This document shows positions 1 through 24,690 of a stretch of 64,000 nucleotides of DNA, one piece after another (the first letter of the stretch is position 1; each line of letters starts with the position of its first letter). The notes under the pieces are model-generated. The model ran no database searches. It saw nothing but the letters and a program-made list of their open reading frames with translations, and had not been told where the DNA came from. Position numbers and translations under genes: made by a program. This DNA is from Dromiciops gliroides (lineage: Eukaryota; Chordata; Mammalia; Microbiotheria; Microbiotheriidae), in NCBI RefSeq assembly GCF_019393635.1, contig NC_057863.1, positions 640,885,806 to 640,949,805 of the forward strand, in the 5' to 3' direction.

Positions 1-169
1 GTGGTCGGGTGGATTTGATGACAGAGCCAGAGGTAGAAGGGGCAAGGGCCACGCAGATGGCTGGATGAAGCCAGGCCTGGGCCGGGGCTGGCCGGGTAGG
101 ATGGCCTAGGTGAGTCTGAATTCACTCACCGAATGCCTTCGCCCCACGGTGGGGCTCCCCCTTTGTACA

Positions 170-300
170 GCTCTGAGGGGCCTTACAGATGAAGAAAACG
201 AGTCGCAGCGAGGTGACGTGGTTTGCCAAGTTGATGCGTTAAGTAGCAGAGGTGAGATTTGTAGCCACGTCCTCTGACACCAGCTCCAGTGTCATTTGCT
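170..300 (-). mobile_element. MIR/CORE-SINE relic
   Basis: The stretch around GATGAAGAAAACGAG and the following TGACGTGGTTTGCC resembles the reverse complement of the usual MIR core (cattttacagatgaggaaactgaggc, then acttgcccaaggtcacaca), but it is heavily decayed. The rest of bases 1-610 holds nothing I recognise. It is probably 5' flank or 5' UTR intron of the downstream gene. Confidence 0.4.
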
Positions 301-904
301 TTATCCTCTTCATCTGCTGGGTGCCCCCGGCAATCGTTCAGTCCAGTTCCAAATTCATGTAGTGTAGACAGGTACTAGAAGAGCAAGGGTCCGTATGAAC
401 TAAGCAAAGTCTATCCGCAGACTGTCAGAGTTGGTGGGGGCTCAGCCACCGTCCACCCATCTCGTCCAACCCGCACCTGGAAAGGAATTGCCGCCGTCCC
501 ATAACCACCAAGCAGTCACCCAGCCTCTGCTCCAAGACCACCAAGGCGGGCGAGGCCAGCACCTTGAGAGGCGTTCCCTTCCGCTTTGGAGCAGCTCCTG
601 ATCTCTAGGCTAAACTTAGCTCTGTTACAGGCCCCTGTTGCCCTTGGTTTCTGCCTTCTGGGGGCAAATAGGACCCATCTTTTCCCACATGACAGCTTTC
701 CAAATATTTGGAAAACAGCCGTCAGGCTGCTCCGAGACTTCTCTTCTCTGGCCTGACTGCACCCAGCACCTCATGGCCCTTACCATCTCTGCCCTCCTGG
801 ACACTCTCCACCTTGTCGGTGTTCTTCCCAAATCATAGTAGCCAGTCAAAATCTGGCCAGAGCAGAGTCAAGGAGGCCCATCGCCTCTTTATTCCTGTTG
901 CCTC

Positions 905-950
905 TCTCTCTTTTTTTTTTTTTTAGTGAGGCAATTGGGGTTAAGTGACT
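905..950 (-). mobile_element. SINE 3' end fragment
   Basis: A T-run followed by AGTGAGGCAATTGGGGTTAA is the reverse complement of the 3' end of the abundant marsupial SINE. Only the tail and last ~30 bp are present. Confidence 0.75.
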
Positions 951-1598
951 GCCCCCCTGTTCCCTCTCTTAATGCAGCCCCAGATCCCATTAGATTTGTT
1001 GGCAGCCCCATCATGTTCCTGACTCCTGTTGAGCTAGTAGTCCACTGAAACCCCCAGATCTTTTTCAGACCAACTGCTCTCTACCCACGCCTCCCCCATG
1101 CTGTACTTGTGAAACTGATCCTTTGAACCCACATGTAAGAAAGGTGGCTATTCTTGTTGAATCTCAGTTCATTCGCTTCAGTGTTCTCTATCCAGACTGT
1201 CATCCGGTGTTAGCTCTTCCTCCCAGCTTCATGTCACCTTCAGATTTGATGAGCGTGTCACCTATATCTGTATCCAGATCATAGATAAAAATGTTAAATA
1301 TCACAGATCCCTGGGTCATTCCACCAGGGACTCCATGTTAACATGAAATTGTTAATTACCATTCTTCAAGTCCAGTCATCCAACCAATTCCAGTTCCATC
1401 TCGTTGCCTTCTTGTCTAGCCCGCTTCTCCCACCCTCTCCATAAGAGTAGGAGATTTATTAGCAAATGCTTCTCTAAAGTCTAGGGAAACAGTATCACCA
1501 ACATTCCCACTGATCTCTCAGTGTGGTTAGGTGAGCCTGGCATCCTGCTTTCTCCACAGTCATGGCCTTCTTTACCAGGTATCTATTAACCATCTTTT

Positions 1599-1744
1599 TT
1601 GGGGAGGGGGCAGGGCAATGAGGGTTAAGTGACTTGCCCAGGGTCACACAGCTAGTACGTGTCAAGTGTCTGAGGCCGGATTTGAATTCATGTCCTCCTG
1701 AATCCAGGGCTGGTGCTTTATCTACTGTGCCACCTAGCTGCCCC
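1599..1744 (-). mobile_element. Marsupial tRNA-derived SINE with target-site duplication
   Basis: Full-length reverse-strand copy, ending in the complement of the GGGGCAGCTAGGTGGC head. It is flanked by a 16-bp target-site duplication, CTATTAACCATCTTTT (1583-1598) and CTATTAACCGTCTTTT (1745-1760), with one mismatch. This proves insertion into the older LINE relic by L1-type retrotransposition. Confidence 0.92.
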
Positions 1745-2269
1745 CTATTAACCGTCTTTTTAATGATTCCTTTTAGAATTTCCCAAGGAATTGATGTCAT
1801 ACTCACTGACCTATAATTCAAAGATGCTGTTTGTTTTCATCCCTGTTTTCAAAATTGGGACAACCCTCCTCTCTCTCCAGGCCCTGATCTCCATGGTCTT
1901 TCAGAGTTCCCTGGCCCAGCAGTTGCATCTGCCAGTGTTTTCTTTTGTTTTGTTTTAAACATCCCAAAATGTTGTTCATCCAGGCCAAGTGACCTGAATT
2001 CATCCAGGGTAGCGAGGGGCTCTCTCACTATCTCCATGCTTAGCTTGAGTCTCAACTCCCTGCTAATCACTTTTGTTCTGGCATTTCCAATGCACAAACA
2101 AGTCAGTGTCCTTCAGAGAAAAAAGCCAAAACCGACGATGATTGAACAGCTGTGGCCTCTCTCTGCTGCCCGCACCTTGGCAGGCCTGCCCTTTCCTTGG
2201 GCATCCTTTTTCCTCTAACAGCTTTTTTTTAACATCCCTTTTTTGTGTCCTTAGGGAAAGGATTGACCC

Positions 2270-2570
2270 TTGTGAATGAAGAAGCATTTATTAAACACCT
2301 TCTGTGTAGTAGGTGCAATACTAAATGCGGGGGGACAAGAACACATGCAGAGGGGTCAGCTAGGTGGTGCAGTGGATAAAGCACTGGCCCTGGATTCAGG
2401 AGGACCTGAGTTCAAATCCAGCCTGAGACGCTTAACACTTACTAGCTGTGTGACCCTGGGCAAGTCACTTAACCCTCATTGCCCTGGGGGGAAAAAAGAA
2501 GGCCACCCCTGCCCTTGGGGAGCTGACATTCTAATGGAGAAGAATGACACATACAGGGGAGGAGATACAC
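2270..2570. mobile_element. Old dispersed repeat (interrupted)
   Basis: The flanks carry the phrases 'agcatttattaaacaccttctgtgt' and 'cttggggagctgacattctaatgg'. These belong to a dispersed repeat that recurs in this window near 28900, 33950, 37160, 47910, 50770 and 55870. The SINE at 2352-2500 sits inside it. I cannot name the family with certainty (L2/L3-type LINE tail is likely). Confidence 0.55.
2352..2500 (+). mobile_element. Marsupial tRNA-derived SINE
   Basis: Forward copy with head GGTCAGCTAGGTGGTGCAGT, B-box-like GAGTTCAAATC, the GTGTGACCCTGGGCAAGTCA block and a G/A-rich tail. It lies inside the older dispersed repeat. Confidence 0.92.
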
Positions 2571-2947
2571 GGGAAGGCCGTGTGCTGGCAGGGCCCGGTT
2601 CCAGGCCAGGTAAGGCCAAAGGTCACCTCGGGTTCATGGGGCAGAACCTGAGCTCCAGGGGGAGGCAGAAGAGGGGCTGGTTCCCATCTGGCCCTGGCCC
2701 ATCTCACGCTCCCTCCATCCCTCTGCTCACTCTGAGCCTCAGCACCCTCGACGCTTTCCTTACAGACTCTGCCTGAGTTCTCATCTCCATCTCCTCTTGG
2801 CTTCTCCTGCTGCCCTCAGCTGCCTGCTGGGGCCCCTGAGCAGCTGCGTCTCCTGCCTACTCTCAAGAATTTCCTTCTTGTTCTCAGAGCAGCCTGCCCT
2901 CTTGTCCTCGGGCCACCTCCCCTGTGGAATTTGAGTCCATTTGGAGG

Positions 2948-3304
2948 CCACAAGTTGGCACGGTGGGTAGAGCCAGCCTCAGGCACTTCCTCGCTGTGTG
3001 ACCCTGGGGAGAGTCACTTAACTGAAGGCAAGCCTACCTCAGCTTCCTCAGCTATAAAATGGAGACAGTAAGAGTAACTCCCAGAGGTGTCATGAGGATC
3101 GATGAGAGGATATTTGTAACAAGTGCTTGGTGCCAGGGCAGGACAGATGGCACAGTGGAGAGAACCCTGGCCCTAGAGTTCAAATTCAACCTCAGACACA
3201 TATCAGCTGTGTGACCCTGGGTGAGTCATTTAACCCAGATTGCCTCCCCCAAAAGTGCTTGGCACAGGGCCTGGCAAATAGTAGGTACTTAATAAATGCT
3301 TGCT
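2948..3304 (+). mobile_element. CORE-SINE (MIR/MAR-type) split by a younger SINE
   Basis: The left part has the 'gtgtgaccctggggagagtcactta', 'ctcagctataaaatgg' and 'gtcatgaggatcgatgagaggatatttgtaa' phrases. The right part has 'gcacagggcctggcaaatagtaggtacttaataaatgctt'. A second SINE (3138-3250) sits between them, with AAGTGCTTGGTGCC on the left and AAAGTGCTTGGCAC on the right as a diverged duplication. Confidence 0.75.
3138..3250 (+). mobile_element. Diverged tRNA-derived SINE nested in a CORE-SINE
   Basis: Shows 'agatggcacagtggagaga', 'ccctggccctagag' and 'gtgtgaccctgggtgagtcat'. It is older than most copies here, judging by its many differences from the common form. Confidence 0.75.
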
Positions 3305-3625
3305 TGCTTCCTTTCATGGGGGCTCCTACTTATTCTTCCTCTGAACTCTTTAAAATCAGCTTTCACCGAATCAAGGGGGTGTATATTACAAGGTTTTGGA
3401 ATGGTTAACAGGGCTGGCAATCCTGATTAATAGGAGTGAATTGGCAAAGCAGCTCCGGCCCCTTTCCCAGCCCCCCGTAGCCACTGAGGTCCTCTCTTGA
3501 ATGCCCGGAGGAGGCGCCCATCCTCGCTGGCTCATTAGCATCTCCTGAGCCAATGGGGCCCTTTGCCTCCAAGAGCCTACTGGGGGGTCTCCTCTGGGCC
3601 TCTCCAGAAATGGCCGTGATGATAC

Positions 3626-3840
3626 TTTTGGTGTTTGTTGTTGAGTCATTTCAGTCGTGTCTGATTCTCTGTGACCTTATTGGAGGTTTTCTTGGCAAAG
3701 ATCCTGGAGTGCTTGGCCATTTCCTTCTCCAGCTCATTCGACAGATGAGGAAACTGAGGCAAGCAGGGTGAAGTGACCTGCCCAGGGTCTCCCAGCTAGG
3801 AAGTGTCTGAGGCCGGCTTTGGAGGCAGGAACACTTTCTC
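3626..3840 (-). mobile_element. Second marsupial SINE family, reverse orientation
   Basis: Carries the family's hallmark phrases: TGTTGTTGAGTCATTTCAGT, TTTTCTTGGCAAAGATCCTG, CCATTTCCTTCTCCAGCTCA, ATGAGGAAACTGAGGCAAG. Other copies lie at 28033, 29360, 32180, 37445, 46388 and 57288. Confidence 0.85.
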
Positions 3841-4084
3841 AAAGGCTGTGCCAGGGAAGCACAGACTGGGGGAGGCCCTTCCAGCCAGGACAGCCGCCAC
3901 AGGGACCACATGGAGACACCCCTGTGCCCAGGCTGCTGCCAAGGCCTGGTGATTTTACTTTTGCAGCATCTCTCTAATACGTTCCCTTCTCTGCTGATGA
4001 AGTTGCCATCCAGGGGCTATCACTGCAGCAGCTGCTGGGGCTCTGCCTGCCTCCAGTCTCCCTCCATTCAGCCACTACAGGGAC

Positions 4085-4595
4085 TTTCCTGAAGTGCAGA
4101 TCCGACTGTGTTCCCCCTATTCAGCCAACTGCAGTGGCTCCCTATTGCCTCCAGGAGTCAGTCCAGAATGCTTTCTTTGGCCCACAGTCCTTTCTCCTCC
4201 TGCCTCTCTAGGCTGCTTTCCCCTCAGTGTGTAACCTGCCCAACTCGGCCTCTTCAGGCCTCTGCCCCTGGCCTCCTAGACATGCCACAGACAGGGTATT
4301 CCGCCTCCAGGCTCCGGGCCTTCTCTCCATGCCTGGAGTGCCCCCGCCTCCCTCATCCCTACCTCCCAGCCTCCCTGGCTTCCTTTAAGTGCCAACCAGA
4401 ATCTCCCCTGCTGCAGGAAACCTTCCCCACCCCCTCTTCACATGGGTGCCTTCTCTCTGTGAATGCTGTTCAGACCTGCTTGTATGTGGCTGCCTCTTGT
4501 CTCCCCAGTTAGATCGGGAGCTCCCGCCTTTTGCCTTTCTTTGGATCCACAGTGCCTGGCCAAGGTGGAGCTTAAATGTTTTCTGAAGCAATGAG
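4085..4595 (-). mobile_element. L2 LINE 3' end
   Basis: Reads 'agatccgactgtgtt', 'cagtggctccctattgcctccag', 'tttctttggcccacagtcc', then 'ctccctggcttcctttaagtgccaaccagaatctcccctgctgcagga', which is the reverse complement of the L2 3' region. The short open frames across it are remnants or chance. Confidence 0.75.
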
Positions 4596-5249
4596 CCAGA
4601 GGGTCCTCCCACAGGGTCGCCACCTGGGCTGAGGGGCGCTGGGGCGGGCATCTCTTGGTCACAGCCGCTCCTAAGATGGTCAACAAAGACACAAAGGGGT
4701 TAAGATCAGCCCTGGTGGAGGGATAGCTACGCTGATGAAGTTACGGCAAGTCCCCATTAGTAATGGCTCAGCTGCTCCTTTCGGTAGCCATCCAATCTTT
4801 GCTCACCAGCTGCAGAAGACGCCCCTTTGCCCTGTGCCCTACGAGGGATAATTTATGCCAAGACCTGTCTTTGTTTGGAAATGAGAGAAAATGGGGAGCC
4901 CAGAAGTACTGCGGAGAGTGTTTGAAGTGGGAGTGGTGAAGGAGCCTGCTGCTGCTGCTACTTCCATAGGCCTTTTCCCCAATGGGAAGACCACCACAAC
5001 TGGAAATCACCTTTATGATCCAAAGGGGAGACAATACTTAGGCAGGATTGTTCTTTGTGAACACATCTGGCTCCTCTGAAACAGGCAAGTGGGTTTTCCT
5101 TTCCAAAATCCAGTCTCGGCTCAAAAAATTTACATCGGCCATCTGGAAATGAACCATCCCAGAGACTCTACCTTTACTGAGTTATTTCTGCCAGAAATGT
5201 GACAAGAGGGGCTGCTAGATGCAGGAAGGGCCTCCAAGGCCAGTGGGCC

Positions 5250-5345
5250 CCCCACGTCATCTTACACATGAGGATACTCAAGCTGGGGCAGCCGAGTGAC
5301 TCGCCCACGGCCCCACAGGTTAGGGCTGGGACTTGAACTGCATCC
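5250..5345 (-). mobile_element. MIR relic
   Basis: 'acatgaggatactcaagctggggcagccgagtgactcgcccacggccccacaggttagggctgggacttgaac' is a degraded reverse-strand MIR core. Confidence 0.6.
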
Positions 5346-5555
5346 TCTGACTCTCAGCCTGGAGTGGCCGGCCTCCTTGACTGCAATTCCCAGTCTCCGT
5401 CTCTGAAAAGGTTTTCCTCTTTTGGTGGGTGGGGTGGCCTCCCTGCTCTGACCGGAAGCCCAGGCTGATTTCTAATCTGCATTGATTTATAGATGCTGGG
5501 TGTGGCCTAATCCGGGCCTGGCACAGTGGGAAGCCTAGGGCTGATAAGACTCCTC

Positions 5556-5568
5556 GTTGCCTAGCAAC
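5556..5568. promoter_or_regulatory. RFX-type X-box motif
   Basis: GTTGCCTAGCAAC is a near-perfect RFX transcription-factor X-box (half-sites GTTGCC and AGCAAC with one base between). It is also a palindrome around CTA. It lies about 200 bp before the first coding exon of the C1orf159 orthologue and about 80 bp before a consensus donor at 5650. Motif match is seen directly; binding is inference. Confidence 0.55.
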
Positions 5569-5605
5569 CACAGGCCTGTCATTGCCAGGAAACCACTCTC
5601 TGCAG

Positions 5606-5649
5606 CTGGTCCAGGCTTCTGAATGTCTTCGGTTTCTACCCCAGACAAG
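5606..5649 (+). other. Candidate 5' UTR exon or promoter-proximal exon end
   Basis: ACAAG|GTAAGC at 5649/5650 is a good splice donor. CTCTGCAG just before 5606 could be an acceptor, or transcription could begin a little upstream, below the X-box. Splicing to the acceptor at 5766-5767 would remove a 118-bp intron. The segment carries an ATG (5623) out of frame with the main start. That upstream reading frame would overlap the main ATG and end about 50 nt past it. No transcript evidence is available. Confidence 0.3.
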
Positions 5650-5786
5650 GTAAGCCATCTCCCCAGCCTGTGCAATGGGATTCTTCCTCATGTCTGCCAA
5701 GAGCACTCTGGGAAGCTGTTGCCAAGGGGCGGGGCCCGAGAGCCTGTGGTCTCTTGTTGTTTTTTAGATATTTTGCATTCCCGCGC

Positions 5787-19377
<13,591 letters not shown>

Positions 19378-20884
19378 CCATCTAGGTTTGTTCAAGGACT
19401 CTGTCCGTGAACAATTTCAGAGACTTCTCCGTGCCCGCTGAAGGGCCAGGAAAAAACACCCGCAGCAGCTGAGTCTCTGGCGAGCCCAAGGCCTGTGTCA
19501 AATGGGGCTGTGCCAAATCGAGCACAAAAGAGGCAGCAAGAGAGGGAGGTGGTGACCCCAGCGAGAAGGAGCCTGTGACCCGTCGGTGCGCCTCTTCAAC
19601 CCTCCTCTCATCTGGGCTTTTGATCTGTCTCTTAGCAACAGATACCCTGTTAAAAATCGAGAGACGGCCTAGCTCGCCTGGACTGAAAAGTCATTTCCTC
19701 CCATCTCCAGTATCTCAGTCTTGCTTGGAGCAGGGTGCCGTTGTAGCCCTGCGCCTGTTCTGAGGAGTGGTCAGCCTGGCTTTGAGAGCCACCACGCCTC
19801 CTCCCCGTTCCCTCCCTGTCTCTCCTCAGAGCGGGACATTGGGGAACCCCACACCTAGAACCTTTGGTATCTTTAGTGTAGGCACCCCATCAGCCCCGGC
19901 TAGCCCGTCGTCCTTATGTAGGGTGGGCTATGCATTTCCCGCTCCCCTAAGCCAGAGAAAGTGGGACCTGCTGGCCCTTGTGTGAAGGCTTGTCCATTGC
20001 TCCCCCTGCCCTGCTCCAGGCAGGCTCCTGAGGTAGACCTTCTATTGCCCGAAGCAAAGGGGGCTCCCAGTCTCACAGAGCGTTCGCTCTGCTGCTTGGT
20101 CTACAGACGCATCCTGTTTGCAATGCAGACCTGAAATAATGGCCTTCCCTTTGCTCCCAGATGAGGCCACCTCGAAGCCACCTCATCTCCATCAGCCGCC
20201 AGGCAGGGCCCAGGCTTATTGGCTCTTCAAGAGAGCAAGCGAGCCAGAGCGAGTGCCCCTTTTTGATTTAATTTAGACTTAGAATGCCCATTTGACGAGG
20301 CAAGGTGACCCAGCCCTTCCCCCAGTCCACGCTGGGGCCTGGCCAGGTAGCAACATCTGGGCCACAGAGAGAAGTCAAGGGAAGAGGGAGCCAGAGGCTG
20401 CAGGCTCTGACGGCCTCAGATCAAGCACTGTGTTGTGCCTAACGGCTGTGCCAAGAAACCCCTGAGGAAAGAGCCAACACCCTGCCCTGCCCCTGCCTGG
20501 GCAGGGGGGTGCCCAGCCAGAACTCCTGGGAAGCCAGCCCACTGCCCGAGAGTTCACAAAATAGACGTGTTCTAGCAACATTGCTTGTAGGATGGTTTTC
20601 ATAAAAACAGACCCAAGTTTTGGTTGGGATGCCTTTGTAAATGGTATCCTCGTTCCCCGTGAGGACCAAGCGTACTGATAGAGCCCTTTGACAGCCTTTG
20701 TCCGAGCACAGAACAAAAAGCAGATGGAGTCTCCCCATCTCCTTCCTTTGCTCCCATGTTCCCAGCTCAGTTGGGGCCCCAGTTGGCCTTAATTGCACCC
20801 TTAGCATTTTGCTCCTCTCCTATTTATGATGACTGATGGAGCTGGCCACCGAGCAGGGAATCAAGGGCAGAAAGGTACTTTTGA

Positions 20885-20945
20885 ACCCCTTCCTTTTACA
20901 GAGAAGGAAACTGAGGCACAGGGAGGTCTGACTTTGTCCATGCTT
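20885..20945 (-). mobile_element. MIR relic inside the 3' UTR
   Basis: 'cccttccttttacagagaaggaaactgaggcacagggaggtctgactttgtccat' is a reverse-strand MIR core, exapted or simply tolerated in the UTR. Confidence 0.6.
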
Positions 20946-21552
20946 ACCAAGAAGCAGGACGGGACTCGAGCCATGGCGTGTGCCCAAGCTGAGGGCCCTA
21001 GCTCTTCCTTTCAAAAAGGACCAGATAGAGGCTGGCTTCCAGCCCGCGGGGGATGCGCAGACCCCAGAGTAGGGAGTGAGACCAAACAGCAGCGCCACAA
21101 GTGACTGAGCCCAGGGCACACTCCTCAGAGAGGCAGGGGAGAATCCCTCCACAAAGCTGTAGTTTGGCCCTTCCTGGTCCCATTTTTGTGCCACTAGGGC
21201 CGTTTGCTAGACAGCTACTGGAGGGCCCTAAGTATCACCAGAAAGCATGAGGGACTGACCCATGTATGTGCTGGTATTGCCCGGGTCACTGCTGGTGGAG
21301 ATGTCAGCGTCTAGAACTCCACCCCGGCGGTGTTCCCGGGCCCTGACCTCCACGGCCCTGGTCTAGGTCCTGCCCACCACATTGGGAGGGGAGGCGCCGG
21401 ATCTTTGCCCCCGGCTGGCACCCAGGCAGTTCTAATCCCATGGGTCCCTGTGCCCTCTGGCCAACTGAGGCTTCCTCCAAGCCTCCCGCCTCATCCCTTT
21501 GTGCCACGACGCTCAACATGATGTTTTTGTATCTTTTTCTATTGCCAACTTT

Positions 21553-21558
21553 AATAAA
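21553..21558 (+). terminator. Polyadenylation signal of C1orf159
   Basis: AATAAA within AACTTTAATAAATGCTCATT, preceded by a T-rich stretch (TTTTTGTATCTTTTT) and followed by a G/T-containing region. The best candidate after the stop codon. Another AATAAA lies at 22278. Confidence 0.65.
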
Positions 21559-21576
21559 TGCTCATTTCCTGAGACA

Positions 21577-23094
21577 GGGACTCGGTGGGATAATGATCCC
21601 GGAGCAGAGGATGGATGTGTCATTCTTCTCTTCCCTTTAAACTGTAGCAGAAGAAAGGCCTCTTGTGCTCTCCCTTCCTCTGCCCCCGGGGGGGATGTGT
21701 GTGCCGCCTCTATTTCTGAACAGAAGATGAAAGGGTCAGACTCAGAACAGGATGCCATCCCGCAGCCCAGCCCCACGCATCAGCTCTGGGCCCGGAGCCT
21801 CAGAAGTGCAGAGAAATCCATGAGGTCATTAGCAAATGGGCTGTCTTGTCATGGTGGCAACAAGATCTTGCTCTGCCTTCCCCCCCACCCCCACCCCAGC
21901 AGCTTGGGGGAGGGGGAGCTGAGGGGGGCTGCCTCCTTTCTGAGCTGCTCAAGGGAGGGAATGGGGGGGGGCACCTAAGGGACCGAGTCACCAAATTGAA
22001 AGCTGGAAAGGTCATTGAAGACCATGTAGCTTGGAAAGGGGAAAGAGGAAAAATGTGGTGCCTGCAAGTTGAGGAATGTGTACTTTCCACCAAGAGGGAG
22101 AAAGAGAGACAGGGAGACCTGCATCTGAAGACATTGCCAAGGTTTCTTCTTCACACAAGGACAAGTTGGGGGAGGGGGGCGGGGAGGAAGGGAGTCATCT
22201 GGGAAGCTAAGGAAAGAAGGATCCCCAAGGAGGACATGGAAGCATCTCATCTCATTCTCCCATCTCTTGAGAGAGGATAATAAAGAAACGCCCCTAATGG
22301 CTTCTCTCACGGCCAAGCCTTTGTCTTTAGGCAGTGATGGCTTTGGAGAGCTAGCCCAGCCCGAAGATGGAAATGGATGTCAAGTGCATTTGGAAGCATC
22401 AAGCGCTCGCCCTGTCACTGTGAACCCCTTGCATGTTTTGTCTGATCCAGTGGAAGAAGGATTCGCTTTCTACAGCGAGGGCCAGCAGGCGTGGCCAGAA
22501 GAAGAGGGCCAGGGAAGGCTTCCTAAAAATGCGAGGGATCCAGTGGCAGCATCTTGCCTCGTTTGTCCTTTGTTCTCAAAGAGGGCCGATGACGACACAG
22601 GGATGTCTTGTCTCATGCGCCAACTGGATTTCAGTGAGGCACCAAGTCATCAGCCTCACTCCTCTATTCATCAGAGTCCAGCAGCAGGACAAAAGTCAGT
22701 ATAGCCAGAGAGGTCCCAGTACTCATTGGGTGACTTTGGTCTTTCCCCGGCCTCAGAGGTCTTTGGGCTGGGAAAAGATGGCACCCAGGAGACCCAGGAC
22801 CCAGGTAACCATTGCAGTCCCAACTCTGAAGGTCTGCATTCTGAATTGCTAACAATTCTTACTAGGAAAATCAAGGCTGGGGGCCTTTCTGTCCCTTTGG
22901 TAGGAAGCTTTGAGACAGAGGAGGAGCCAGAACCCTCTCTCTATGACATGAAGATCTTTTCCCAAAGAAAGCCTTAAAAGCAAGTTGAAGACATGAGCAC
23001 AACCATCCAAAGAACTGGAATGCTCCAGCTGCAGGTCACCACAGTAACAACCCAGGAAGGAGCTAGGACTTCTGGGAAGGATATAGTGCTTAGA
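21577..23094. other. Gene-free interval
   Basis: No recognised gene. Purine/pyrimidine-rich patches at 21880-21970 and 22160-22200, and a possible alternative polyadenylation signal at 22278. Open frames here (for example 22267-22704) show no family I know. Confidence 0.5.
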
Positions 23095-23285
23095 CATCCA
23101 TCCCCAAAAGGGAAAAGTGGCACGGGCCTCCTTGGGAGGTGATGAGTTCCCCATCATTGGAAGACTCCAAGCAGAGGTTGGACAGCCTCTCATCAGGTGT
23201 GTCGTAGAGTACAAGCTCTGATGCCTGATCAGACTGAGCTGGAAAGGGGTACGGGACACGACACCTAGATCTGTGATCCAAGGAC
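23095..23285 (+). mobile_element. L3/CR1 LINE 3' end
   Basis: 'gggaggtgatgagttccccatcattggaagactccaagcagaggttggacagcctctcatc' is the characteristic CR1/L3 3' end. A second copy lies at 54605. Confidence 0.75.
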
Positions 23286-23589
23286 CAGGCAGGCTGAGCT
23301 TCAGAGGCTTAGCCCCATGTTGGCCGGAGGGAAAGGAGCTTTTCAGGCACCCCCAACCTTGAAGGTCCTCTTCTAGGTTGTAGAAGGGCAGTGATCCACA
23401 AACCTTGAAATGCTACAGGATGCTCTGGGCACTTAAGCCCTTCCACTCCAGTCCCCTGGAGAGTGTGACACTGGGCAGTCATTGGCTTGAGAAACACAGA
23501 AGGAAGCGTCTGGCTCACTGCAACCTCTTACTGAGCTATAGTGGGATCTTTGGGGTGCTGGGAGCTTTCCATCCAAAGGAAGAGTGAGG

Positions 23590-23735
23590 CTGCCTCGGGG
23601 TCATAGCTCTACAGCTGGAAGGGACTTCAGAGGCCAACTAATCGAACCCCTTCATTTTATAGAGGAGGACACAGGCTCAGGAAGGGGAAGAAACATGACA
23701 AAGACCACACGGGTCAGACATGGCCAAGGTGACAT
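23590..23735 (-). mobile_element. MIR-type relic
   Basis: 'cagctggaagggacttcagaggccaactaatcgaaccccttcattttatagaggagga' is typical reverse-strand MIR-type sequence. Confidence 0.65.
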
Positions 23736-24324
23736 TTCACCTCATGTCCTTTGACCCCAAATTCAACATTCTTTCCTTTGCACTGTGGCTGGGATTCGCC
23801 CCTCACTGGAGGTCTAGAAGGAGCACCTACATGACCCCTTGTTCAATATTCAGCAGAGGGGAATTCTCCACAGATGAGAGAGCGACTGTGTGCCCTTCTA
23901 ACTGGGAAATGAATTCTCCAAGGGAGATCTGCCCGGGTCTGAGCCCACCAGTGCAGTGTCCCATTGAAGGATGGATTCTCCCAACATTCCTGGTGGTCAA
24001 CTCTCCCTGGAAGCCAGGAATAGACAGTAGGGATATGCACATGCCAGAAGTGGCAGCCCTCTGACGACTAGCCTCTACTCCCTTCAGCCATCCCTCAGAC
24101 ACAACGTATGATGGCCTTCCCCAGGTGAATCATTTCTGAATTTGCATACACTTTGTCTCACAAACCCTAAAAAATGCACACTTGTGGTCTGGGGTGTGTG
24201 GACATGGAGCAGAATGGAACAAGAAAAATGAGGCTTCTCACTATTGATAGCTTCCTTTGTGGACACTAAAATGGTTTATTTTGTAGAAACCAAATCTTTG
24301 TAGACACTCCCCCCCACCCACCCA

Positions 24325-24480
24325 AAACTCAGAATCACAGAATTAGAGAGCTAGAAGAGTTCTCAGCAGCTATCTCATTTACCCCAGACACAAAAAGAAT
24401 CCTATAATATACCTGAAAAGTCATCATCCAGCCTCTGCTCAGACACCCCAAAAGATGGAGGGCCCCCTCTAATTTCCAAG
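24325..24480 (-). mobile_element. MIR-type relic
   Basis: 'agaatcacagaattagagagctagaagagttctcagcagctatctcatttaccc' is an older copy of the same family. Confidence 0.5.
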
Positions 24481-24539
24481 GCAACTTGAGCCAGCATCCT
24501 GCTTGCCCCACCCTGGTTGTGGTTCTGGAGTGTGAGAAC

Positions 24540-24690
24540 AGTACATGAAAAATGAATATTACTATATATATATAAAACCTATTATGAGATTACCTGCTGT
24601 CTAGGGGAGGGGGGAGGGAGGAGAGGGAGGGAGAAAAATCTGAAATTGGAAAGCTTGTATAAACAAAAGTTGAGAAAAATGAATATTACA
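24540..24690 (+). mobile_element. L1 3' UTR fragment
   Basis: A G-rich stretch (AGGGGAGGGGGGAGGGAGG) followed by AGAAAAATCTGAAATTGGAA and 'agcttgtataaac' resembles marsupial L1 3' UTR ends. Confidence 0.55.

Larger units (their letters stand above)
610..2100 (-). mobile_element. Ancient CR1/L3-like LINE relic, interrupted by SINEs
   Basis: The order of short phrases (ACATGACAGCTTTCCAAATA, CTCTTCTCTGGCCTGACTGC, CTCCTGGACACTCTCCACC, then the 'cccagatcccattagatttgttggcagcccc', 'agatcatagataaaaatg' and 'ccaaccaattcca' regions) follows the reverse complement of the amniote CR1/L3 LINE layout as I remember it. A SINE fragment near 905 and a full SINE at 1599 split it. No open reading frame survives. 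Family assignment is from memory and needs RepeatMasker. Confidence 0.5.
19378..21576 (+). other. C1orf159: C1orf159 3' UTR (inferred)
   Basis: About 2.2 kb from the stop codon to just past AATAAA at 21553. It contains no SINE of the common family, in contrast to the DNA downstream; a MIR-like core lies near 20885-20940. The cleavage position is inferred from the signal, not from transcripts. Confidence 0.65.

Noticed and set aside
1..5600. miR-200b/200a/429 cluster, which lies near C1orf159 in human
   Set aside because: I looked for the mature miRNA seeds and hairpins and found none. In human the cluster lies on the TTLL10 side and would fall before this window.
22267..22704. 145-codon open frame just downstream of the C1orf159 3' UTR
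   Set aside because: No family similarity I can see. Near AATAAA at 22278 but with no promoter; probably chance.
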